Source: Actinomadura sp. DC4 (GTDB lineage: Bacteria; Actinomycetota; Actinomycetes; Streptosporangiales; Streptosporangiaceae). Taken from it: a stretch of DNA of 64,000 nt. The number at the start of each line of letters is the position of its first letter. Within the stretch, counting starts at the first letter, position 1. Position numbers and translations under genes: made by a program. The notes below the pieces were generated by a model. The model had not been told where the DNA came from and ran no database searches. It was given only the letters and a program-made list of their open reading frames with translations. Location: positions 1-64,000 of the forward strand of contig NZ_JAUEQY010000044.1 of assembly GCF_030406325.1 (NCBI RefSeq), written 5' to 3'. Below are positions 42,706-50,713 of the stretch, one piece after another.

Positions 42706-43830
42706 GTGCGTGTCTACGAACTCAGCGGGGTCAGCCATCTGACAATGGTCGATCGTCCCGATCCGGAATGCGATACGGACGGCATCGTCGTCGAGACCGA
42801 GGCGGTCACCATCTGCTCGACCGACGTGTCCTATTTCCTCGGTCATTTGATTCCCGAACAATGGCCGGTCGTGCCCGGTCATGAATACGTAGGCCGGGTC
42901 GTCGAGGTCGGAAGCGCCATGCGTGGAACGGTCCGGGAAGGCGACCGCATCACCTACTGGGGCCAGACCGACTTCGGCGGACTCGCCGAATACCGCGCGG
43001 TCCGCCCGCTTTTTCCCCAGGACGCCAGGAGCGAGTCCACCTGGTACACCGGCCGGGGCTTCCTCGACGCCCGTCAGGCCGCCACCGTCGTCCTGCCGTC
43101 GCACCTTCCGGTCCGGCACGCGACGCTGATCGAGCCGCTGACCTCGGTGTTACGCGCCATCCTCATGTACCCGCCGCTCCCCGGGGACGTCGCCGTCGTG
43201 CTCGGCGCCGGCCCCACCGGGCTCCTGGCGACGCAGGTCCTGCGCCGGTGTCACGGCGCCGGCCGGGTCGTCGTCGTGGAGCGCGACCCGATCCGCCGGG
43301 CCGCCGCCGCACGGCTCGGCGCCGACGCCACCTTCGACCCCGACACCCAGGCCGACGCGCTGCGCGGCCTCGCCGAGGACCACCTCGGCGCCTTCGCCGA
43401 CTACGTGTTCGACGCCCTGCCCACCGTCGGCGGCTCCGTCCTGGGCCACGACGTACGCGCCGCCGGCATGCGCCTGCTACGCGCCGGCGGGCGGTATGTG
43501 ATCTTCGGCGCCACGAACGTCCCGCAGAGCGTCGACACCTGGCTTCTGCTGTCCAAGGGGTTGCGGATAAACGCGGCCCCCTTCGACGTCCGCGCCTTTC
43601 CGATGAGCCGTACCGCACACGTCATGCGCGTCGCGCTCAATCTGCTCGCCGGCGGTCTTCTCGACGTCGATTCGCTCATCACCGGCGTCGTTGAATTCCA
43701 CGACGAAGACGGTGTGCGTGACGTCTTTTCCGCGTACGGCGAGAACGGCGCGCTGAAGACCTCGGTCGGGTTCGACCAGAACGGCGTCCGGCCGATTACC
43801 GCGCACGATGCGCTCGCGTCCTCCCACTGA
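42706..43830 (+). CDS. Zinc-type alcohol dehydrogenase (MDR), cyclitol dehydrogenase-like
   Basis: Medium-chain dehydrogenase of 374 aa. The catalytic-zinc Cys is in 'TICSTDVSYF' and the ligand pair in 'PVVPGHEYVGRVVEVG'. The NAD(P) site is 'VVLGAGPTGLLATQVL' with 'VVVVERDPIRRAAAARLG'. The structural-zinc four-cysteine loop of liver-type ADH is absent. The start GTG 42706 (VRVYELSG) matches where the family begins; a GTG at 42658 is open but has no support. It is first in the cluster before a sugar-phosphate cyclase, as MDR enzymes are in aminocyclitol and C7-cyclitol pathways, so it may oxidise or reduce a cyclitol hydroxyl. Confidence 0.85.
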   Translation: MRVYELSGVSHLTMVDRPDPECDTDGIVVETEAVTICSTDVSYFLGHLIPEQWPVVPGHEYVGRVVEVGSAMRGTVREGDRITYWGQTDFGGLAEYRAVRPLFPQDARSESTWYTGRGFLDARQAATVVLPSHLPVRHATLIEPLTSVLRAILMYPPLPGDVAVVLGAGPTGLLATQVLRRCHGAGRVVVVERDPIRRAAAARLGADATFDPDTQADALRGLAEDHLGAFADYVFDALPTVGGSVLGHDVRAAGMRLLRAGGRYVIFGATNVPQSVDTWLLLSKGLRINAAPFDVRAFPMSRTAHVMRVALNLLAGGLLDVDSLITGVVEFHDEDGVRDVFSAYGENGALKTSVGFDQNGVRPITAHDALASSH

Positions 43831-43860
43831 CGTACACCCACTGACACAGACGAGGACACG

Positions 43861-45027
43861 ATGATTCCTCTGGACGTACATGTGATCCACGACGAGATCC
43901 CGGTGCCCGGTCCCGACCTGCCGATCGAGGGACGGGCGACGCGGACCGACACCTACCCGGTGGCCATCGTCACCGGCACCGACGCCACGGCCGACCGGCT
44001 GACCGCGCTCGCGCCCCAGGGCCGGATGGCGATCGTCACCGACGAGACCGTGGCCGCGCTGCACGTCCGGGCGCTGGTCGACGCGCTGGACCGGCGCGGC
44101 ATCACCTCCACGGTGACGGCCATCCCGCCCGGTGAGGCCAGCAAGGCACTGGACACGGCCGTCGGCCTCCTGGACGAGCTCGCGCACAGCTCGGTCGGCC
44201 GCCGCGACCTGCTGGTGGCGTGCGGCGGCGGCGTCGTGCTCGACACGGCGGGCTGGGTCGCGAGCGCGTACATGCGCGGCATCCCGTACGCCAACGTGCC
44301 CACGACGCTGCTCGGCGCGGTCGACGCGGCGATCGGCGGCAAGGTCGCCGTCGACCACACGGTGGCCAAGAACCTGATCGGCGCCTTCTACCAGCCGGTC
44401 GGGGTCGTCTCCAACATCGAGTACCTCACCACGCTGCCCGGCCGGCAGATCCGCGCCGGGCTGGCCGAGGTGATCAAGAAGGGGATGATCGCCTCGCCCG
44501 GGCTCTTCGGCGCGATCGAGACCGACCTGGAGGCGATCCTCGCCCAGGACGTCGCCGCGCTCGAACGGCTCGTCCGCAGCGCCAGCGCCACGAAGTGCGA
44601 GCTCGTCGCCCGCGACCCGTACGAGGACGACCTGCGGCGGCCGCTGAACTTCGGTCACACGGTGGGCCACGCGGTGGAGACCGTCACCGGGTACGGCCCG
44701 GTGCTGCACGGCGAGGCGGTCGCGTTCGGCATGGCGGTGGCCACGCGGATCTCACTCGCCCGCGGCTGGATCGACCCCGGCGTCGCCGACCGGCTGGTGA
44801 CGCTGCTGCGCCGGTCCGGGCTCCCGTACGCGATCGGGCAGCTCGGCGCCGCGGCCGACCCGGACGCCGTCGTCGCGGCGCTCGGCAAGATCCGGCTCAT
44901 CCGCGCGGGCCGGCTCCGCTTCGTCCTCCCGCTCGACGTCGGCACGGTCGCGATCGCCGACGACGTGACGGACGAGGAGATCCACCGGGCGCTGCACGCG
45001 CCGGTGCCCACAGGGCTGGCCCGATGA
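43861..45027 (+). CDS. Atypical sugar-phosphate cyclase (dehydroquinate-synthase superfamily)
   Basis: Protein of 388 aa. NAD site 'VACGGGVVLDTAGWVASAYM' and metal ligands Glu203 ('GLAEVIKKG'), His266 ('LNFGHTVGHAVE') and His283 ('LHGEAVAFG') are kept. Conserved Asp155, Lys161, Asn171 and Lys245 are also present. The DHQS block GKTG(V/I)N reads GKVAVD (160-165), and the C-terminal DKK signature before 'GRLRFVLP' is IRL. It is not EEVS, which has a GHT-x-SP block, nor DOIS, which has an EYGHT block. It probably cyclises a sugar phosphate other than DAHP to a carbocycle. ATG 43861 has GAGGA 5 bases upstream. It is coupled to the phosphatase downstream. Confidence 0.85.
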   Translation: MIPLDVHVIHDEIPVPGPDLPIEGRATRTDTYPVAIVTGTDATADRLTALAPQGRMAIVTDETVAALHVRALVDALDRRGITSTVTAIPPGEASKALDTAVGLLDELAHSSVGRRDLLVACGGGVVLDTAGWVASAYMRGIPYANVPTTLLGAVDAAIGGKVAVDHTVAKNLIGAFYQPVGVVSNIEYLTTLPGRQIRAGLAEVIKKGMIASPGLFGAIETDLEAILAQDVAALERLVRSASATKCELVARDPYEDDLRRPLNFGHTVGHAVETVTGYGPVLHGEAVAFGMAVATRISLARGWIDPGVADRLVTLLRRSGLPYAIGQLGAAADPDAVVAALGKIRLIRAGRLRFVLPLDVGTVAIADDVTDEEIHRALHAPVPTGLAR

Positions 45028-45707
45028 GCGCGCCGCCCTCCTGCGAGGCGATCCTGTTCGACCTGGACGGTGTCCTCGTCCACTCGGCCGCCGCCGTACG
45101 GCGGTCGTGGCGACGCTGGGCCGGGCGGCACGGGCTCGCGGCCGAGGAGGTCGAACGCGCCGCGCACGGCCGGCGTACCGCCGACACGATCCGCCTGGTG
45201 GCCGGTCACCTGGACGCCCCGGCGGAGGCGGCGCGCCTGGAGGCGCTCCAGGCGGAGGACACCGCCGACGTCCGCGCGGGTGCGGGCGCCGCCAGCCTGC
45301 TGTCCCGGCTGCGCCCCGACGAGTGGGGAGTGGTCACCTCCGGCACGCGCCTGCTCGCGAACGCGCGGCTGGACGCGGCCGGGCTACCCCGGCCGGGGAC
45401 GCTCGTCGCGGGCGACGACGTGCCGGCCGGCAAGCCCTCGCCCGCCGGCTACCTGCTCGGCGCGATGCTCCTCGGCCGCGCGCCGTCCCGCTGCGTCGTG
45501 GTCGAGGACGCCGGCCCGGGGGTCCAGGCCGCGCGGGCGGCCGGTTGCCCGGTGATCGGCGTCACGAACGGCGGTACGGGCGGTGGGCTCGCGGCGGCCG
45601 ACCTGCTCGTCGAGGACCTCACGTGGCTGGGGCTCCGGCGGGAGGCGGGCGAGCTCGCCCTATCGGCGGCCCGGCCGGAACCCGTCGGCCCGGGGAGGCT
45701 GCGGTGA
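45024..45707 (+). CDS. HAD-family sugar/cyclitol phosphatase
   Basis: HAD hydrolase of 227 aa with nucleophile Asp in 'ILFDLDGVLVHSAA' (about residue 12-25), 'VVTSGTR' motif II, Lys in 'PAGKPSPAGYL' and the acidic pair in 'CVVVEDAGPGVQAA'. It belongs to the beta-phosphoglucomutase/2-deoxyglucose-6-phosphatase-like subgroup. It would dephosphorylate a sugar or cyclitol phosphate. The ATG at 45024 overlaps the cyclase stop, and its end overlaps the SDR-kinase start, so it is integral to the cluster. Phosphomutase activity cannot be excluded. Confidence 0.86.
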   Translation: MSAPPSCEAILFDLDGVLVHSAAAVRRSWRRWAGRHGLAAEEVERAAHGRRTADTIRLVAGHLDAPAEAARLEALQAEDTADVRAGAGAASLLSRLRPDEWGVVTSGTRLLANARLDAAGLPRPGTLVAGDDVPAGKPSPAGYLLGAMLLGRAPSRCVVVEDAGPGVQAARAAGCPVIGVTNGGTGGGLAAADLLVEDLTWLGLRREAGELALSAARPEPVGPGRLR

Positions 45708-47536
45708 AGCCGGTGCTCGTGGTCGGCCAGGGGCTGATCGGCGCCGCGATCGTCGCGCGGCTCCGCGCCGCCGGGCACCCGGTCGTGGTCGTCGCCCGGC
45801 GGCCCCGCGCCGGCACGCTCGCCCTGGACCTGGCGACGGAGGAGGGCCGGGCCGAGCTGGCGGAGACGGCACGGCGGACCGCGCCCCGGTCCGTGGTCCT
45901 GGTACACGGCCCCAGCGACGTGACCGGCTGCGAGGACGATCCGCAGGCCGCCCTGGAGACGCACGAAGGCGTCGCGGCGGCGGTCGCGGACGCCGGCTGC
46001 CCGGTGGTCCTCGTCTCGACCGACAACGTCTTCGACGGCGAACGCCCGCTCAACCGTACGGCGGACCCGGTGGCGCCGGCCAACGCCTACGGGCGCGCCA
46101 AGCTCGCCGCCGAGCGGCGCCTGAACGCTCCGCCGCACGTCATCCTGCGGGTCTCGCTCGTGTACGGCTGGTCCGGCGGCGAACACCGGTCCAACTACGC
46201 CGAGCGGTGCCTGCGGGCCGCGGCGGCGGGCGAGGTGATCGAGGCCCCGGGCGACCAGTGGTTCACGCCGGTGCACGCCGACGACGTCGCGCAGGTCGTG
46301 GCGGCGGTGGCGGCCGCGCCCGAGACGGCCCCGGCCCTGGCGCACGTCGCCGGGCCGGAACACCTGAACCGCGTCGCGTTCGCCCGTACCGCCTGCGAGG
46401 TGACCGGGGGAGACCCGGATCTCGTACGCGAGGTGCCCCGCGCCGCGACGATCTGGGCGAGCCGCCCGCCGAACTCCTCGCTCGCGCCCTCCGACCTCGG
46501 AGGCGTCGCGGGACTCGCCGCCTACCGGCCGCGCACCCCGCGCGAGGGGCTGACCGGCATGTGGCGGACGGCCCGTACGGCCGTGCTGTTCGGCGTCGAC
46601 GCGGGCGGCTCACGCACACGAGTGGCCGTACGCGAGGAGGGCGGGACCGATCGCAGGGCCGTCTTCGGGTCCGTCAACCCCGCCGCGGTCGGCGCGGACC
46701 AGGCGGGCAAGAACCTCCACGAGGCGTTCCGCTTCATCGGCGACGTGGCCGGCGAGCGGGACGTACGTGGCTGGCTCGCCTCGGCCACCGTCAGCCCCGA
46801 GACGGCCGGCGCGGAGCTGGAGACCGTCGCCGGCGTCGCCGCGGACGCGGGTGTACGGGGGACGGTCACCGTCTCGGGCGACATGATCCCGTTGTTGCTG
46901 GCCGCGCCGCTGCGTGGCGCGGGCACGGTCGTCGTGGTGGGCACCGGAAGCGGCCTGCTGGCCGGCGACGGGCAGGGGCGCGTACGCCGGGCGGGCGGGT
47001 ACGAGTACCTCGGCTCGGACGAGGGCAGCGCCTTCGACCTCGGGCTCGCCGGGCTCCGGTCCGCCTGCCGCGCCCTCGACGGCCGGGGCCGGCCGACCCG
47101 CCTCGTGGACGCGCTGGAGGAACACCTGGGCGCGGACCTGCCGACGGCCGCCCGCCGGCTCGCCGCGCTGGCCCACCCCAAGCACACGGTCGCCGCGCTC
47201 GCCCCGGCGGTGTGCGCCACCTGGCTCGGCGGCGACCCGGTCGCGGCCGGCATCGTCGAGGACGCGGTGGACCAGCTCGCCTCGTTCGCCGCCCGGCTGC
47301 GCCGGCACACCCTGTGCCCACCCGGCGCGGGCACGGTGATCACGGGCGGCGTCGTCACGGGATGCCCGCCCTTCGCGGAAGCGCTCGGCGCGGCCTTGAA
47401 GGAGAGCTGCGGCGACCACCCGGTGTCGGCGGTCCCGGACGCCACAGCCGCCGCGCTCGACCTGGCAGGCGAGGCGGGAGCGACCCGCCGGAGCGGAGTG
47501 CGCTGGACCTTCACGCTGGGCGGCGGCCGTGAGTGA
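45704..47536 (+). CDS. Fusion: RmlD-like SDR reductase - BadF/BadG-type kinase
   Basis: Single uninterrupted frame of 610 aa from GTG 45704 (GGGGAGG upstream). Residues 1-290 are an RmlD/dTDP-4-dehydrorhamnose-reductase-like SDR: 'VLVVGQGLIGAAIVARL', 'VLVSTDNVFDGERPL' (Ser105, Thr106, Asp107) and 'AYGRAKLAAE' (Tyr129, Lys133). Residues 293-610 are an actin-fold BadF/BadG/N-acetylglucosamine-kinase-like ATPase: 'LFGVDAGGSRTRVAV', 'VVVGTGSGLLAG' and 'VITGGVVTG'. The junction near 290 has no stop; an internal ATG at 46559 could give a separate kinase. The protein probably both reduces and phosphorylates a cyclitol or sugar intermediate. Such a fusion is not one I recognise. Confidence 0.8.
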   Translation: MKPVLVVGQGLIGAAIVARLRAAGHPVVVVARRPRAGTLALDLATEEGRAELAETARRTAPRSVVLVHGPSDVTGCEDDPQAALETHEGVAAAVADAGCPVVLVSTDNVFDGERPLNRTADPVAPANAYGRAKLAAERRLNAPPHVILRVSLVYGWSGGEHRSNYAERCLRAAAAGEVIEAPGDQWFTPVHADDVAQVVAAVAAAPETAPALAHVAGPEHLNRVAFARTACEVTGGDPDLVREVPRAATIWASRPPNSSLAPSDLGGVAGLAAYRPRTPREGLTGMWRTARTAVLFGVDAGGSRTRVAVREEGGTDRRAVFGSVNPAAVGADQAGKNLHEAFRFIGDVAGERDVRGWLASATVSPETAGAELETVAGVAADAGVRGTVTVSGDMIPLLLAAPLRGAGTVVVVGTGSGLLAGDGQGRVRRAGGYEYLGSDEGSAFDLGLAGLRSACRALDGRGRPTRLVDALEEHLGADLPTAARRLAALAHPKHTVAALAPAVCATWLGGDPVAAGIVEDAVDQLASFAARLRRHTLCPPGAGTVITGGVVTGCPPFAEALGAALKESCGDHPVSAVPDATAAALDLAGEAGATRRSGVRWTFTLGGGRE

Positions 47537-47660
47537 CCGCCGTGCCCCGGCCATGGCCACGCGGCGATGCTGCGGCGACCATGAAGATGCAGGTGAGGTG
47601 GCAGGCCCCGCCGGGGCGGGGCGCGCTGGACCCTCGCGCCGGGAGGCGGCCGTGAGTGAC
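47522..47660 (+). repeat. 16-bp direct repeat duplicating a gene start
   Basis: GGCGGCCGTGAGTGAC occurs at 47522-47537 and again at 47645-47660, 123 bases (41 codons) apart, with similar following bases. Each copy contains a GTG start codon in the same frame, the first overlapping the kinase stop. The intervening 107 bases have no recognisable content. It looks like a local duplication or small insertion at the start of the next reading frame. Confidence 0.6.
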
Positions 47661-48078
47661 GCGGTGTCCCGGCTGGGGTCGCGCGCGGCTGCGTCCGGGG
47701 ACGGGCCGGTCGAGGGCGCGGTCGGTGCGAAACGCGCGTCCGGCATCGGCGTCATCGACCTGCCCATCGGCTCCACGCTGCGGCTGCCGCCCGGCGTCGC
47801 GACCCTGGAAGACCCGGCGTACGCGCAGCGGCTCGCCGGCCTGCTCGACGGCACGGGATCGCCGTCGGCAGCCTCAACGACGGCCGCGACACCCAGCCGC
47901 TGTCTCGTCCGGGCACGCGGCCCCGGATGCTCGGCGCCCTGCTCGCCGGAGGCTACGCGGGCCTCGTCCACTTCGAGCACGAAGACGTCCGGTTCCGCGC
48001 GAGGAGAGCATCGCCGTCGCGGCGAGGCGCCTCGCGGAACTCCCCCCTGTCACCTCACCCGAAGGAAGAACCTGGTGA
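47652..48078 (+). pseudogene. Frameshifted sugar-phosphate isomerase/epimerase-like remnant
   Basis: Three frames must be joined to read one protein-like sequence: from GTG 47652 'GVIDLPIGSTLRLPPGVATL' to about 47860, then 'IAVGSLNDGRDTQPLSRPGT' and 'LLAGGYAGLVHFEHEDVRF' to about 48000, then 'EESIAVAARRLAELPPV' to a stop near 48078. The pattern of a short TIM-barrel isomerase/epimerase C-terminal part is plausible but not certain. About 140 residues remain against 270 or more in that family. Either the gene has decayed or the sequence has two indel errors. Confidence 0.55.
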
Positions 48079-49517
48079 ACACCGCACGTGTCTTCGAGGT
48101 CCCCGCCGTCCCGTACCCCGGCCGCGCACCGGCCGTCGAACCCCCGGCGGGCGACCTCGCCGCGACCCTCGGCGCCGCCCGCGCCGCGCTCGGCGACCGT
48201 ACGGTGTGGCACGTCAACTCCACCTCCGACGGAGGTGGTGTGGCCGAGCTCCTCTACGCCTTCCTGCGCCGCCACAACATCGCCGGGATCACCACGCGGT
48301 GGCTGGTCGCCGACGCCGCGCCCGAGTTCTTCGCGATCACCAAACGCATCTACTTCAAGATCTACGGCACCGACCGCGACACCGAGCCCTTCAGCCCGCA
48401 GGAGCGTGAACTGTACGCGCGGGTCACCGAGGAGCACGCGGAGGGCGTCGCCGGGTTCGTCCGCCCCGGCGACCTGGTCGTCCTGCACGACCCGCAGACG
48501 CTCGGCATGGCCCCGCACCTGCGCGCCGCCGGCGCGACCGTCGTATGGCAGTGCCACCTGGGCAGCCTCACCACCGACGTGCACACCGAACAGGCGTGGG
48601 GCTTCCTGGACCCGTGGCTGCGCGACCCGGACGGCTATGTGTTCTCCCACCCCCGCTACATCCCGGCCCGGGTCGACCCGGCGCGTACTCGCGTCATCCT
48701 GCCCGCGATCGACCCGTACTCCCCGAAGAACCGCGACCTGGACGCGGCTCAGGTCCGTACGGTGCTCGACGGCATCGGCCTGACGCCCGCGCCGGGGGCG
48801 CCGGACACCCTGGCCGCCGAGGCGGGGCGGGAGCCCGGCTGGATCGCCGCGCTCGCCCGGGTGGAACAGGACGTGCCGCTCCCGCCCGGCGCGCCCGTCG
48901 TGCTCCAGGTGTCGCGCTGGGACACGCTCAAGGACATGGAGGGCGTGCTCACGGCGTTCGCCGGTGAGATGGCGTCGGTCGCCGGGGTCCACCTCGTGCT
49001 CCAGGGGCCCGACCCGCTGGCCATCGCCGACGACCCGGGCGGGGTCGAGGTGTTCCAGCGTGTCCAGGACCAGCGGGAACGGCTGCCGCGGGCGATCCGC
49101 GAGCGCGTCCATCTCGTCGCCACGGCGGGGGACGACCTCGAGGGCACCGCGTTCGTGGTCAATGCTCTGCAGAGACGGGCGAGCGTGGTGACCCAGAAGA
49201 GCATCCGGGAGGGGTTCGGGTTGACGATCACCGAGGGCATGTGGAAGCACCGGCCCGTCGTCGCGCCCGCCGTCGGCGCCATCCCCGAGCAGGTCATCGA
49301 CGGCCGGACCGGGGTCCTGGTGGCCGACCCGCTCGACCTCACCGAGTTCGGCGTGGAGGTCCGCGACCTCCTGCTGGACACCGAGCGCGCCGGGCGCCTC
49401 GCCGCGGCCGGCCGCGACCACTGCGCGCGCCGCTTCCTCCTGGACCGGCAGCTCGGCGAGTACGCGGAGTTCTTCACGTGGCTGTGCGCCCTGCCGGCGA
49501 CGGCGGACCTCGGGTGA
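48075..49517 (+). CDS. GT4 glycosyltransferase, trehalose-synthase (TreT)-like
   Basis: GT-B glycosyltransferase of 480 aa. 'VWHVNSTSDGGGVAELLYAF' (residues 44-63) with the Gly-rich acceptor/donor loop, 'VVLHDPQTLGM', 'VVWQCHLG' and the donor motif E-x7-E in 'REGFGLTITEGMWK' (Glu379, Glu387) are typical of trehalose glycosyltransferring synthases. It would join an NDP-sugar to a sugar or cyclitol acceptor, possibly giving a trehalose-like or pseudo-trehalose product. The GTG at 48075 has GGAAG upstream; the same frame is open further back through the pseudogene. It directly precedes the exporter (GTGA overlap). Confidence 0.87.
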   Translation: MNTARVFEVPAVPYPGRAPAVEPPAGDLAATLGAARAALGDRTVWHVNSTSDGGGVAELLYAFLRRHNIAGITTRWLVADAAPEFFAITKRIYFKIYGTDRDTEPFSPQERELYARVTEEHAEGVAGFVRPGDLVVLHDPQTLGMAPHLRAAGATVVWQCHLGSLTTDVHTEQAWGFLDPWLRDPDGYVFSHPRYIPARVDPARTRVILPAIDPYSPKNRDLDAAQVRTVLDGIGLTPAPGAPDTLAAEAGREPGWIAALARVEQDVPLPPGAPVVLQVSRWDTLKDMEGVLTAFAGEMASVAGVHLVLQGPDPLAIADDPGGVEVFQRVQDQRERLPRAIRERVHLVATAGDDLEGTAFVVNALQRRASVVTQKSIREGFGLTITEGMWKHRPVVAPAVGAIPEQVIDGRTGVLVADPLDLTEFGVEVRDLLLDTERAGRLAAAGRDHCARRFLLDRQLGEYAEFFTWLCALPATADLG

Positions 49518-50713
49518 CGGGCCGGGAGCCGGTCGGCGACGTCACGCGGCCCGCCGCCCGCGCCGCCGAGTGGGTGGTGCTGGCGGCCTTCGCCGGCTTC
49601 GGCGTGACGTGGGGCATGTACGCCGCGGCGATCCCCGCGATCAGGGCCGCCACCGGCGTCTCCGACGGGTTCCTCGGCGCCGCGCTGTCGTGCGTCGGCC
49701 TCACCGCGCTGCCCGCGATGCTCTTCGCCGGCCGCCTGATCGACCGGGCGGGCCGGCCGGCGTTCGTGGCCGCGCTGGCGCTGTTCGCGGTGACCGCGCC
49801 GCTGCCGATGGTCGTGACCTCGGGCCCGGCGCTGGTCCTCACGCTGCTCGTCTTCGGCGGCTGCTCCGGCGCGTTCGACGTGGCCATCAACCACGCCGCC
49901 GTCGCGGCCGAGGCCGCCACCGGGCGCCGCGTGCTCAACCGCGCCCACGCGGTGTTCTCGCTCGGGCTGTTGTCGGGCAGCCTCATCCTCGGCGCCTCCC
50001 GCTCGGCCGGGCTCACGCCCCGCTGGCCGCTGGCCGCCCTCGGCCTGGTGCTCCTCGCCGGGGCCGCCCCCGCGTGGGCGGGCCTGGCCGGGACGCACGC
50101 CGCCCCCGAACCCGGCGCGGCGGCGGGCGGGCGCGGCGTCTGGACGGGCGGGCTGGTGTGGGTGGCGGGTGCGCTGGGCGTCCTCGCGCTGCTCGTCGAG
50201 AGCGGCCTCCAGCAGTGGAGCGCGGTCTTCCTGGAGGACGTGCTGAAGACGGCGCCGGCCATCTCCAGCCTCGGCCCGGCGGTCTTCGCGGGCGCGGCGG
50301 CGGCCGGCCGCATGTCGGGACACTTCCTCGGCCGTACGGTCGGCGACGTGACGCTGCTGGTGTGCGCGGGCCTGGCGGCGGCGCCGGGCGCGGTGCTGCT
50401 GGCCACGGCCGGGAGCCCGGCCGTGGCCCTCGCCGGGTTGTTCCTGGCCGGGATGGGGATCTCGGTGGGCTCGCCGACGCTGTACGGCTTCGCCGGCCGC
50501 CGCGTGCCGGCCTCCATGCGGGGACGGATGGTCGCGGCGGTGTCGGGCATCGCCTACGTCGGCCTGCTCGGCGGCCCGGGCCTGGTCGGCCAGCTTGCGG
50601 ACCTGTCCGGCCTGCGGTGGGCGTTCGGCGTGCTGGCGGTGATCGCGCTCGTGCTGGGCGCCGGCTCGCTCACACTGCGCCGCTGGAGTCTCACCCCGGC
50701 CGGGGGTCGGTGA
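49514..50713 (+). CDS. MFS transporter
   Basis: Major facilitator protein of 399 aa with about 12 hydrophobic segments (for example 'VVLAAFAGFGVTWGMYAAAI' and 'ALVLTLLVFGGCSGAFDVAI'). The loop 'RLIDRAGRPAFVAAL' is the MFS motif between helices 2 and 3. It starts at GTG 49514, coupled to the glycosyltransferase stop, so it is the likely exporter of the cluster's product. It resembles sugar/drug exporters of the FucP/YbjJ-like group. The last 23 bases overlap the convergent DUF5996 gene. Confidence 0.86.
   Translation: MTGREPVGDVTRPAARAAEWVVLAAFAGFGVTWGMYAAAIPAIRAATGVSDGFLGAALSCVGLTALPAMLFAGRLIDRAGRPAFVAALALFAVTAPLPMVVTSGPALVLTLLVFGGCSGAFDVAINHAAVAAEAATGRRVLNRAHAVFSLGLLSGSLILGASRSAGLTPRWPLAALGLVLLAGAAPAWAGLAGTHAAPEPGAAAGGRGVWTGGLVWVAGALGVLALLVESGLQQWSAVFLEDVLKTAPAISSLGPAVFAGAAAAGRMSGHFLGRTVGDVTLLVCAGLAAAPGAVLLATAGSPAVALAGLFLAGMGISVGSPTLYGFAGRRVPASMRGRMVAAVSGIAYVGLLGGPGLVGQLADLSGLRWAFGVLAVIALVLGAGSLTLRRWSLTPAGGR

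Noticed and set aside
43861-45027. Annotation as 2-epi-5-epi-valiolone synthase, 2-deoxy-scyllo-inosose synthase or AroB
   Set aside because: The GHT-x-SP block of EEVS and the EYGHT block of DOIS are absent, and the GKTGVN and DKK signatures of AroB are changed, so none of the named functions is supported.
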